DNA from: Lentzea aerocolonigenes
GTDB lineage: Bacteria > Actinomycetota > Actinomycetes > Mycobacteriales > Pseudonocardiaceae
DNA: 6,189 nucleotides
Direction: 5' to 3'
Assembly: GCF_000955955.1 (NCBI RefSeq)
Contig: NZ_JYJG01000228.1
Coordinates: forward strand, 1 to 6,189
Shown here: positions 1-6,187 of the stretch, one piece after another
How the letters are laid out: every line of letters starts with the position of its first letter
Position numbering within the stretch: position 1 is the stretch's first letter
Notes under the pieces: generated by a model
Database searches by the model: none
What the model was told of the DNA's origin: nothing
Seen by the model: only the letters and a program-made list of their open reading frames with translations
Position numbers and translations under genes: made by a program

Positions 1-932
1 CCGGTGTAGATCTCGTAGCGCGTGACGCCGACGTTGTCCGTCGCCGCGTCCCACGCCAGTGACACGGAGTTCGCCGTCACGCCGGTGGAACGCAGGTTCT
101 TCGGCGCGGTCGGCGGGATCGGGTCGTCCTCGGCAGGCGGGGTCTTGAACTCCGCCGTGTTGGACGCCTGCGAGATGTTGCCGGCCGCGTCCTTCGCGTT
201 GACGTAGAAGCCGTACATCGTGTTCGGCTTCAGGCCCGTCATCACCGTGGAGGTCGGCGTCGCGGGCACGGACTTCACGAACTGGCCGAGGTTGTAGATC
301 TCGTACGACGTGACACCGACGTTGTCGGTCGACGGCTTCCAGGTCAGCTTCGCCGAGTCGGGCTTGATGTCCGAGGCGACGAGGTCCGTCGGCGCTGTCG
401 GCGGCTCGCCCTCGACGGGGCCGCTGCTGCCGAAGACCTGGAACTCCTGCAGGGAGTAGCCGTACGACGTGCCGGTGCGGCAACGGGTCGTGCCGTAGAC
501 GCGGACATAACGGCCCCGCCCGGTGACCGTCAGATCCTCCACGCCGCCCTTGCCGTCAGCGGTGTTGTAGATCGACGTCCAGCTCGAGTCGTTCTCAGAG
601 GTCTCGACCCGGTACGCCTTGGCGCACGAGAGGTCCCACTGCAGCCGGACCCGGCTGATGTTCGCGGACGCGCCCAGGTCGACGCGGATCCAGGCCGGAT
701 CGGTGTTCGACTTGCTGGCCCAGCGCGTCGCCGCGTTGCCGTCGAAGGCGTTCTTCGGCGCGTAGTTCGCGCCGCCGGACGCCGACTCGGTCGCAGGCTT
801 GCCTTGGGACAGCAGGACATCGGCTGCGACCGCCGCGGGCGCGGCGGAAACGAGCGAGGTCACCGCCACTGCGAGCGCAGTGGCCAGGAAGCCGGCTCTG
901 GTGACCGGCGACCGCCGTGAACGGGGTGCCAC
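1..932 (-). CDS. Secreted discoidin (F5/8 type C) and fibronectin type III protein, C-terminus outside window
   Basis: An open frame enters from the left edge and ends at a GTG start (930-932), giving 310 visible codons. Residues 1-37 look like a Sec signal peptide: a basic start (VAPRSRRSP), a hydrophobic core, and an A-rich end (AAPAAVAA-D) with likely cleavage near residues 36-38. Residues about 40-168 match a discoidin/F5-8C (CBM32-like) module, with NAFDGNAATRWAS, WIRVDLG and a closing LQEFQVFG strand. Cys103 and Cys151 are the only cysteines seen and could form a disulfide. An acidic/proline linker leads to a fibronectin type III domain (about 179-264, with STDNVGVTSYEIY and AKDAAGNIS). 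A second linker and a second FnIII domain (from about 275) follow, cut by the edge. Such modules usually accompany an extracellular glycan-active enzyme or adhesin, but no catalytic domain is visible, so the activity is unknown. The gene is divergent from the importer operon, which hints at a shared carbohydrate theme (inference). Confidence 0.88.
   Translation of the reverse strand, partial: MAPRSRRSPVTRAGFLATALAVAVTSLVSAAPAAVAADVLLSQGKPATESASGGANYAPKNAFDGNAATRWASKSNTDPAWIRVDLGASANISRVRLQWDLSCAKAYRVETSENDSSWTSIYNTADGKGGVEDLTVTGRGRYVRVYGTTRCRTGTSYGYSLQEFQVFGSSGPVEGEPPTAPTDLVASDIKPDSAKLTWKPSTDNVGVTSYEIYNLGQFVKSVPATPTSTVMTGLKPNTMYGFYVNAKDAAGNISQASNTAEFKTPPAEDDPIPPTAPKNLRSTGVTANSVSLAWDAATDNVGVTRYEIYT
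5..43 (-). repeat. DNA copy 1 of a fibronectin type III repeat segment (paired with 293-331)
   Basis: Positions 5-43 match 293-331 at all but about five of 39 bases. The offset is 288 bp, or 96 codons. The segment encodes the conserved TDNVGVTxYEIY strand of the two FnIII domains. This is an internal coding repeat from domain duplication, not a mobile element; the high nucleotide identity suggests recent duplication or gene conversion between the modules. Confidence 0.7.
293..331 (-). repeat. DNA copy 2 of a fibronectin type III repeat segment (paired with 5-43)
   Basis: This is the partner of the segment at 5-43 and lies in the first FnIII domain of the secreted protein. The 96-codon period is the FnIII domain plus its linker. 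Confidence 0.7.
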
Positions 933-937
933 AGGAG

Positions 938-943
938 CCTCCC
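938..943 (-). promoter_or_regulatory. Ribosome binding site of the secreted discoidin/FnIII protein
   Basis: Read on the - strand this is GGGAGG, five bases before the GTG at 930-932. It supports that GTG as the start, because a signal peptide begins immediately after it. An overlapping - strand frame that starts at 1035 is in another register and lacks the domains. Confidence 0.75.
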
Positions 944-1039
944 ACTTTCGTTGGGGATGGGTTGTGCGGCGGCATTGCGTTCGACCGGGCGGCGGGCCAG
1001 TCATCGGAGGAATGCACTGCTGCTCTCTGGCCCAATCTG

Positions 1040-1069
1040 TTGACGAGCCGCGGAGATCAGGTGTAGGCA
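1040..1069 (+). promoter_or_regulatory. Candidate sigma70/HrdB-type promoter of the ABC importer operon
   Basis: TTGACG at 1040-1045 fits a -35 box. TAGGCA at 1064-1069, preceded by TG, is a moderate -10 box close to the actinomycete TAGGAT form. The spacer is 18 bp. Transcription would start near 1076, about 60 bases before the ATG and just upstream of the putative LacI-type operator, a good place for repression. This is pattern matching only. Confidence 0.45.
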
Positions 1070-1088
1070 TTCGACCGTTACAGAAAAA

Positions 1089-1104
1089 CCGTAAACGTTT
1101 TCGA
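1089..1104 (+). promoter_or_regulatory. LacI/GalR-family operator upstream of the importer operon
   Basis: The sequence CCGTAAACGTTTTCGA is an imperfect palindrome centred on the CpG at 1096/1097, with six of eight positions symmetric. The core AAACGTTT is the one found in PurR and RbsR operators, and a central CpG is the hallmark into which LacI-family hinge helices insert a leucine. It is AT-rich against a GC-rich background. It lies about 35 bases before the first gene of the operon and downstream of the candidate promoter. The likely ligand is the LacI-family protein encoded at 5204-6187. Confidence 0.72.
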
Positions 1105-1125
1105 GCGCCAGGTCCAGAGTCAGTT

Positions 1126-1131
1126 AGGGAG
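1126..1131 (+). promoter_or_regulatory. Ribosome binding site of the solute-binding protein
   Basis: AGGGAG sits seven bases before the ATG at 1139. It is one of only two clear Shine-Dalgarno sites in the four-gene operon; the other precedes the second permease. Confidence 0.65.
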
Positions 1132-1138
1132 CCACGAG

Positions 1139-2332
1139 ATGCGCTGGACAAGGAAGTTACAGCTCGTCATCCCCGCCCTCTTGGTGGTCACCGCGTGTGG
1201 TGCTCCGGAGGCCCCGCAGGCCCAGAACGCCCCGACCACCATCCCGGACAAGCCGTCCAAACCGGTCGAGCTCAACGTGCTCGACGTGGCCGGCAACCTG
1301 CAGCTCACCCAGGGCATGATCGACGAGTTCGTCAAGTCCAACCCCGACTTCGTCAGCAAGGTCAACTACACCAAGGCGACCGCGCCGGACATGCCGGGCA
1401 AGCTCAAGGCCGAGCAGAACTCGGGCACCTCCCAGACCCATCTCGTGCTGACCGGTACCGACGGATTGTCGTCGGTGATCGAGCAGAAACTGGTCTACGA
1501 ACTGCTCCCCGGATTTTCGGCGAAGCTGCCGGACCTCGAGAAGACCTACCTCCCGCCCGCGTGGGAGATGCAGAAGCTCGCCCAGGGCCAGGGCGTCGCG
1601 GTGACCTACTACCCGGCGGGTCCGCTGCTCGAGTACGACCCGGCGAAGGTACCGACCCCTCCGACCTCTCCTGCCGAGCTGCTGGAGTGGGCGAAGGCGC
1701 ACCCCGGCAAGTTCCAGTACGCGCGGCCGGCGAACTCCGGTCCCGGCAGGACGTTCCTCATGGGACTGCCGTACCTGCTCGGCGACACCGACCCCAAGGA
1801 CCCGGAGAAGGGCTGGGACAAGACCTGGGCGTACCTGAAGGACCTGGGGCAGTACGTCGACAACTACCCCGGCGGCACCACGGACGTCATGAAGAACCTG
1901 GCGAACGGCACGTCGTGGATGGTCGCGTCGACGACCGGCTGGGACATCAACCCACGCGTGCTCGGCTCCGTGCCGGAGGGCATGAAGATCTCGACGTTCA
2001 AGGGCTTCCACTGGGTCACCGACGCGCACTACGCCGTGGTGCCCAAGGGTGTGTCGCAGGACGTGCTGGCCGCGAACCTGGCGCTCATCAAGTTCATGCT
2101 GGACCCGCAGCAGCAGGCCAAGGCGTACGACAAGGGCTACTTCTACCCCGGCCCCGCGGTCAAGGACGTGACGCTGAAGATGGCGCCGCAGGAGTCGCAG
2201 GACGCCATCGCGAAGTTCGGGCGCGCGGAGTACGACAAGCTGATCTCCGACAACCCCAAGGAGACCTCGCTCCCGGCCGCGCAGCAGGTGAAGGCGTTCC
2301 AGCGGTGGGACCGAGAGATCGGCAAGAAGTGA
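1139..2332 (+). CDS. ABC importer solute-binding lipoprotein
   Basis: This 397-residue protein would capture the substrate outside the membrane and deliver it to the two permeases encoded downstream. The N-terminus is a lipoprotein signal: basic MRWTRK, a hydrophobic stretch, and the lipobox VTAC with Cys20 as the lipidation and cleavage point. A low-complexity P/A/Q linker (about 21-45) follows. The remainder has the look and length of extracellular solute-binding families 1 and 8, with opening strand VELNVLDVAG, a central region rich in aromatics (WAYLKDLGQYVDNYPGG), and a C-terminal half ending in helices. Trp, Tyr and Phe residues in the middle could stack on a sugar, but the substrate cannot be read from the sequence. 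Resemblance to PotD, AfuA and YnjB types is possible but was not tested. The start is fixed by AGGGAG seven bases upstream. Codon 7 is TTA (1157-1159), a rare leucine codon in such genomes. Its stop codon overlaps the start of the ATPase gene. Confidence 0.92.
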   Translation: MRWTRKLQLVIPALLVVTACGAPEAPQAQNAPTTIPDKPSKPVELNVLDVAGNLQLTQGMIDEFVKSNPDFVSKVNYTKATAPDMPGKLKAEQNSGTSQTHLVLTGTDGLSSVIEQKLVYELLPGFSAKLPDLEKTYLPPAWEMQKLAQGQGVAVTYYPAGPLLEYDPAKVPTPPTSPAELLEWAKAHPGKFQYARPANSGPGRTFLMGLPYLLGDTDPKDPEKGWDKTWAYLKDLGQYVDNYPGGTTDVMKNLANGTSWMVASTTGWDINPRVLGSVPEGMKISTFKGFHWVTDAHYAVVPKGVSQDVLAANLALIKFMLDPQQQAKAYDKGYFYPGPAVKDVTLKMAPQESQDAIAKFGRAEYDKLISDNPKETSLPAAQQVKAFQRWDREIGKK

Positions 2333-3384
2333 GCGGGCGTTTCGCCGAGTTGCATCTCGACCAGGTGCAGCGCGCCTTCGGGGACACGGTTGCCCTCAAG
2401 GGCATGGACCTGACGATCAAGGGCGGCGAGTTCGTCGCCCTGCTCGGGCCGTCCGGCTGCGGGAAGTCGACGGCGCTGAACTGCCTGGCGGGGCTGCTGC
2501 CGCTGACCGGCGGGCGGATCACCCTGGACGGCAAGCGGATCGACGACCTGCCGCCGGAGAAGCGCGGGTTCGGGATGGTGTTCCAGAACTACGCGCTGTT
2601 CCCGCACATGTCGGTGCGGCGCAACATCGGGTTCGGCCTGTCCATGCGCAGGACGGGCAAGGCCGAGCTCAACCGGCGGGTGGACGAGGCGGTGCGGCTC
2701 GTCCAGCTCGAGGAGCACCAGCACAAGTTCCCGGCTCAGCTTTCCGGTGGCCAGCAACAACGTGTGGCGATCGCGCGGGCGATCGTGCTCGAGCCACCGC
2801 TGGTACTGATGGACGAGCCGCTGTCCAATCTGGATGCTGCTCTCAGGCTGGAGATGCGCACGGAGATCCGGCGGCTGCACCAGTCACTGGGTCTCACGAC
2901 CGTCTACGTGACGCACGACCAGGAGGAGGCGCTGGCCCTCGCCGATCGTCTCGTGGTGCTGCGGCTGGGTGAGGTGCAGCAGGTCGGTTCACCCGAGGAG
3001 GTCTACGCGCATCCGGTCAACCGGTACGTCGCCGGGTTCATGGGCTACCGCAACATGATCCCGGTGACGGTCGGCTCCCAGGAAGGTGAGCACGCGACCG
3101 TCCACACCGAGGCCGGTGTGAAGCTCGTTGGTGTCAAACGGGAGGAGCTCGGGTCGGAAGCCGTGGCAGCGGTGCGGCCCGAGGACTTCGCGGTGGTCAC
3201 CGAGATCGGTGCGAACACGATCGAAGCCGTGGTCGAGATCGTCGAGTACCACGGCCGTGAGCAGGCGGTGGAGGCGCGGCTGCGCGACGGCACGCAGCTG
3301 CACGTCCGCACGAACTCGCGGCTGGCTCCCGGCGACACCATCACATTGAAGGTGCCGGCTGAGCGCGTGCTGGTGTTCGCATGA
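2329..3384 (+). CDS. ABC importer ATPase with TOBE domain (AfuC/PotA/MalK-like)
   Basis: This 351-residue cytoplasmic ATPase powers the importer. All nucleotide-binding motifs are intact: Walker A GPSGCGKST (40-48), Q-loop Gln86 in VFQNYALFPHMSV, signature LSGGQQQR (138-145), Walker B LVLMDE (158-163), D-loop SNLD (166-169) and switch His196 in VTHDQEEA. After about residue 235 a TOBE-type regulatory domain follows, with GYRNMIPV, AVRPED and a beta-rich end. The total length is normal for PotA/UgpC/AfuC-type subunits. The GTG start at 2329 overlaps the stop of the solute-binding gene (GTGA). No good Shine-Dalgarno site precedes it, so translation is probably coupled. The frame stays open upstream to 799, but that part lies over the solute-binding gene and is spurious. 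Many actinomycete sugar importers lack their own ATPase and share MsiK; this one has a dedicated subunit. Confidence 0.95.
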   Translation: MSGRFAELHLDQVQRAFGDTVALKGMDLTIKGGEFVALLGPSGCGKSTALNCLAGLLPLTGGRITLDGKRIDDLPPEKRGFGMVFQNYALFPHMSVRRNIGFGLSMRRTGKAELNRRVDEAVRLVQLEEHQHKFPAQLSGGQQQRVAIARAIVLEPPLVLMDEPLSNLDAALRLEMRTEIRRLHQSLGLTTVYVTHDQEEALALADRLVVLRLGEVQQVGSPEEVYAHPVNRYVAGFMGYRNMIPVTVGSQEGEHATVHTEAGVKLVGVKREELGSEAVAAVRPEDFAVVTEIGANTIEAVVEIVEYHGREQAVEARLRDGTQLHVRTNSRLAPGDTITLKVPAERVLVFA

Positions 3385-4271
3385 CCGCCGTACTCGAAAG
3401 GGCGTCGCTCAAGCACCGGCTGGCCGAGAAGGGTGTCGACCGCGTCCTCTGGCTGCTGCTGCCGGGCGCGGTGTTCGTGATCCTGCTGTTCGTGTACCCG
3501 TTCCTGTACGGGCTGCAGCTGTCGTTCCAGCCGAAGGGCGGCGGCAGCCCGTTCCAGAACTACATCACGTTCTTCCAGGACGACTACCTCGCCGAGACCG
3601 TGTGGATCACGCTGTGGCTCGGGCTGCCGGCGGCGTTGTTCAACGTGCTCGCGTCCATCCCGATCGCGTTCCGGATGCGCGGCCGGTTCCGGGGCAAGCG
3701 AGCGCTCACCACGCTGCTGGTCATCCCGATCACCCTCGGCACCGTGCTGACGGCGGAAGGACTCCTGGCGTTCTTCGGCCCGACGGGGTGGTTCAACCGC
3801 ATCCTGATGGCACTGGGCGCGGACGAACCGGCGAAGCTCACCCACAACTACTGGGGCGTGCTGTTCAGCCTGATCATCACGGGCTTCCCGTTCGCGTTCC
3901 TGCTGACGCTGTCGTACCTGTCCGGCATCGACCCGACGCTGGAGCAGGCGGCGGCGACGTTGGGCGCGTCGAAGCGGCAGCGGTTCCGGACGATCACCAT
4001 GCCGCTGCTGGCCCCAGGACTCGCGGTGACTTTTTGCTTGAGCTTCGTGCTGGCGTTCTCGGTGTTCCCGTCCGCGGTCATGGTCGGCAACCCGGCCGGT
4101 GAGACGCACGTGATGTCGATCGCCGCGTACGAGACGGCGTTGCGGGACAACGACTTCGCGATGGGCTCGGCGATCGCGATGCTGATGGCGCTGGTGATGC
4201 TGATCGTGATCGGCGTGGTGCTGATCTGGCGCACGACGCTCTACCGCGGTGCTACGGGAGGCAAGGGATGA
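3381..4271 (+). CDS. ABC importer permease 1 (binding-protein-dependent transport inner membrane component)
   Basis: This is a 296-residue membrane protein with about six hydrophobic segments, near residues 25-47, 73-98, 110-133, 158-182, 213-236 and 262-286. The cytoplasmic EAA coupling loop is at 188-210 (EQAAATLGASKRQ through ITMPLL), with the conserved Gly and the Pro-containing end that dock onto the ATPase. The size and the loop between the first two membrane segments fit the AfuB/PotB/UgpA class. It would form a heterodimeric channel with the next permease. The ATG at 3381 overlaps the ATPase stop (ATGA). No Shine-Dalgarno sequence is visible, so coupled translation is likely. Confidence 0.93.
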   Translation: MTAVLERASLKHRLAEKGVDRVLWLLLPGAVFVILLFVYPFLYGLQLSFQPKGGGSPFQNYITFFQDDYLAETVWITLWLGLPAALFNVLASIPIAFRMRGRFRGKRALTTLLVIPITLGTVLTAEGLLAFFGPTGWFNRILMALGADEPAKLTHNYWGVLFSLIITGFPFAFLLTLSYLSGIDPTLEQAAATLGASKRQRFRTITMPLLAPGLAVTFCLSFVLAFSVFPSAVMVGNPAGETHVMSIAAYETALRDNDFAMGSAIAMLMALVMLIVIGVVLIWRTTLYRGATGGKG

Positions 4272-5089
4272 GGCTCACTGCTCGCCCGATCGTGTGGCTG
4301 ACCTGGGGCGCTCTGGCTTTTTTCATGTTGAACCTGGTCGGCATCGTGGGCGCGGTCGTCACGAACTCGTTCGCCGAGACCTGGTTCGGCACCTGGCTGC
4401 CGGACGGCTACACCGGCAAGTGGTACGGCGAGGCGTGGCGCGACTACCGGCTGCTCGACGTCCTCGGTGTCACGTTCCAAGTCGCGATCGCGGTCGTCGT
4501 CATCTCCGTCCTGATCGGAGTTCCTACGGCCTATGCCCTGGCGCGCCGCAACTTCCCCGGCAAGAAGCTGCTCAACGTGCTGTTCCTGCTGCCGATTCTG
4601 ATGCCGCCCATGACGTACGGCATCCCGCTCGCCACCGTGCTCTACAAGTTCCACCTGGCGGGCAGCATGTTCGGCGTGATCGCGGCGAACCTCGTGCCGG
4701 CCGTGCCGTTCGTGGTGCTGACGATGACGCCGTTCATCGAGCAGATCGACACGAAGATCGAGTCGGCGGCGCGGATGTGCGGGGCGAACACGTTCGCCAT
4801 CTTCACCCGCGTGCTCGCGCCGTTGCTCGTACCAGGCATCCTGGCGGCTTCGATCCTGGTGCTCGTGCGGACGGTGGGCATGTTCGAACTGACGTTCCTC
4901 ACGGCGGGGCCGACCAGCCAGACCCTGGTGGTGTCGCTGTACGAGGCCATGTCGTCGGCGGGCATCCGGCCACAACAGATGGTCGACTCGATGGCGGTGA
5001 TCTACACCGGATCTATGCTCCTACTCCTCGTGATCGCGCTGCGTTTCGTCAACCCGACACAGCTCGTCACCAGACTCAAAGAACCGTAG
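4268..5089 (+). CDS. ABC importer permease 2 (binding-protein-dependent transport inner membrane component)
   Basis: This is a 273-residue membrane protein with about six hydrophobic segments, near residues 9-32, 70-95, 104-126, 135-158, 185-208 and 245-266. The EAA loop is at 165-190 (ESAARMCGANTFAIF through APLLVPG). The length and pattern fit the PotC/UgpE-like second permease. The ATG at 4268 overlaps the stop of permease 1 (ATGA). Unlike the two genes before it, it also has a strong GGGAGG (4256-4261), six bases upstream. The larger extracellular stretch after the first membrane segment (about 36-66, rich in W, G and Y) may contact the binding protein (inference). Its TAG stop abuts the first of two palindromes. 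Confidence 0.93.
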   Translation: MRLTARPIVWLTWGALAFFMLNLVGIVGAVVTNSFAETWFGTWLPDGYTGKWYGEAWRDYRLLDVLGVTFQVAIAVVVISVLIGVPTAYALARRNFPGKKLLNVLFLLPILMPPMTYGIPLATVLYKFHLAGSMFGVIAANLVPAVPFVVLTMTPFIEQIDTKIESAARMCGANTFAIFTRVLAPLLVPGILAASILVLVRTVGMFELTFLTAGPTSQTLVVSLYEAMSSAGIRPQQMVDSMAVIYTGSMLLLLVIALRFVNPTQLVTRLKEP

Positions 5090-5107
5090 GACCTGTCCGA
5101 CAGGTCT
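5089..5107. promoter_or_regulatory. Palindrome copy 1, GACCTGT-N3-ACAGGTC
   Basis: The 7-bp arms at 5090-5096 and 5100-5106 are perfectly complementary around CCG. The outer pair G5089/T5107 could wobble in RNA. The first base is the last base of the permease 2 stop codon. The form (T/C)GT-N3-AC(A/G) resembles operators of the FadR branch of GntR regulators (known pattern TGGT-N3-ACCA). It could instead be a short hairpin that ends or trims the operon transcript, but no T-run follows. Confidence 0.6.
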
Positions 5108-5130
5108 CGTCCGATGAGAGTCGTGGACAC

Positions 5131-5149
5131 GGACCTGTTGGACAGGTCC
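5131..5149. promoter_or_regulatory. Palindrome copy 2, GACCTGT-N3-ACAGGTC
   Basis: The 8-bp arms at 5131-5138 and 5142-5149 are perfectly complementary around TGG. This copy has the same arms as copy 1 and its centre is 42 bp further on. It lies 54 bases before the repressor start. The central triplets differ (CCG and TGG) while the arms are kept, as expected for protein-binding sites. Confidence 0.6.
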
Positions 5150-5194
5150 GGACGCCTGACCCGTCATGATTGTTTCAACCGGCAGTTCGAGGGT

Positions 5195-5198
5195 GAGG
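5195..5198 (+). promoter_or_regulatory. Ribosome binding site that decides the repressor start
   Basis: GAGG, with a second purine run GAGGG at 5189-5193, stands five bases before the GTG at 5204. The in-frame ATG at 5114 has no such site, so the GTG is preferred. Confidence 0.65.
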
Positions 5199-5203
5199 TA
5201 CAA

Positions 5204-6187
5204 GTGGCAGTCACCATCCGCGACGTGGCTCGCAGGGCGCACGTATCGGTCGCCACCGTTTCGCGTGCGCTGACATCTCCGGAGCTGGTGCGCCCGGAGA
5301 CCAGATCACGCGTGCTGGCTGCCGCCTCCGACCTCGGCTACCAGCCCAACCGGGCGGCGCGAGGGCTGATCACGGGCAAGACCGGCAACATCGGCATCGT
5401 CGTGCCGGACCTCGACAACCCGTTCTTCACGGGCGTGCTCAAGGCCGTGCAGGCGCGGGCCATGCAGGCGGACTACGCGGTGTTCGTGGCGGACAGCGAC
5501 GAGGACCCGGTCGCCGAGGCCAAACTGGTGCACGCGATGGCGAAGCAGGTCGACGGCGTCGTGCTGTGTGCGCCCGGCCTGGAGGACTCGCAGGTCTACG
5601 AGGTGGCGGGGGCGACGTCGCTGGTGCTGCTGAACCGGCGCCTGCCCGGCGTGCCCGCGGCGTTGATGGACTCGGCGGGCGGCATGCACGCGATCATCGA
5701 CCACCTCGTGGCGTTGGGGCACCGGCGGATCGCCTACCTGAACGGGCCGCGCACGTCGTGGTCCAACCAGGAACGCCGCAGGGGCCTCATGTCGGCGGTT
5801 GCCCAGCACGGCGTCGACCTGGTGGATCTCGGACCGTTCGCGCCGCGCTACGAAGGCGGCTTGCAGGCCGCTGATTTGGCCGTGGCGGCCGATACGACCG
5901 CGATCGTGGCCTACAACGACATCATGGCTCTGGGTGTCCTGGCGCGGCTGCGGGACCGCGGGATCTCGGTGCCGGGTGACGTGTCGGTGACCGGGTTCGA
6001 CGATCTGACGTACGCCGCGCTGTGCTCGCCCGCGTTGACAACGGTGGCAATGCCGGTGGCGCAGGCGGGGCGCACGGCCGTGAACCTGTTGCTGGACTGG
6101 CTGGATTCGGACAACACGGAAGTTCCGCAGATCGTGGCCGAAACCCAACTCATCGTGCGCGGCACCACTACCCCACCCCGCAAATGA
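5204..6187 (+). CDS. LacI/GalR-family transcriptional regulator
   Basis: This 327-residue regulator, counted from GTG 5204, has a normal length for the family. Residues 4-23 form the helix-turn-helix, TIRDVARRAHVSVATVSRAL, with recognition helix around 16-23. The hinge helix is at 49-56 (NRAARGLI), and its Leu55 would wedge into a central CpG. The rest is a periplasmic-binding-protein-like effector domain, with GIVVPDLDNPFF (64-75), GHRRIAYLNGP, YNDIMALGVL and VSVTGFDDL. It probably represses the importer operon by binding the CpG-centred site at 1089-1104 and is released by a small sugar-like inducer. It lies on the same strand, 114 bp after permease 2, so it may have its own promoter or be read through. 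Starting at ATG 5114 would add 30 residues unlike the family and place palindrome 2 inside the gene. The stop codon is at 6185-6187, right at the window edge. Confidence 0.94.
   Translation: MAVTIRDVARRAHVSVATVSRALTSPELVRPETRSRVLAAASDLGYQPNRAARGLITGKTGNIGIVVPDLDNPFFTGVLKAVQARAMQADYAVFVADSDEDPVAEAKLVHAMAKQVDGVVLCAPGLEDSQVYEVAGATSLVLLNRRLPGVPAALMDSAGGMHAIIDHLVALGHRRIAYLNGPRTSWSNQERRRGLMSAVAQHGVDLVDLGPFAPRYEGGLQAADLAVAADTTAIVAYNDIMALGVLARLRDRGISVPGDVSVTGFDDLTYAALCSPALTTVAMPVAQAGRTAVNLLLDWLDSDNTEVPQIVAETQLIVRGTTTPPRK

Noticed and set aside
994..1033. Inverted repeat GGGCCAG/CTGGCCC with 26 bases between the arms
   Set aside because: Seven-base GC-rich arms this far apart are expected by chance in such DNA, and no further symmetry supports an operator or hairpin.
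799..2328. Long + strand open frame running into the ATPase gene
   Set aside because: It covers the solute-binding gene and the N-terminus of the divergent gene in another register and encodes no recognisable domain before residue 511. The ATPase starts at GTG 2329.
3045..4109. 354-codon open frame on the - strand
   Set aside because: It is an Arg/Gln/Glu/His-rich frame opposite the ATPase and permease genes, typical of antisense frames in high-GC DNA. No domain is visible.
4318..4323. Run of six T residues as a possible terminator or slippage site
   Set aside because: It encodes Phe-Phe within the first membrane segment of permease 2, has no preceding hairpin, and the frame is intact on both sides.
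4241..4975. 244-codon open frame on the - strand opposite permease 2
   Set aside because: Low-complexity Arg/His/Glu-rich composition marks it as a shadow of the permease gene.
5138..5170. TTGGAC and CATGAT as promoter boxes for the regulator gene
   Set aside because: The spacer is 21 bp, too long for a standard promoter, and the -10 match is weak.
5114..5203. Alternative ATG start giving a 30-residue N-terminal extension of the LacI-family regulator
   Set aside because: There is no Shine-Dalgarno site, the residues do not resemble the family, and family members begin just before the helix-turn-helix, as from GTG 5204.
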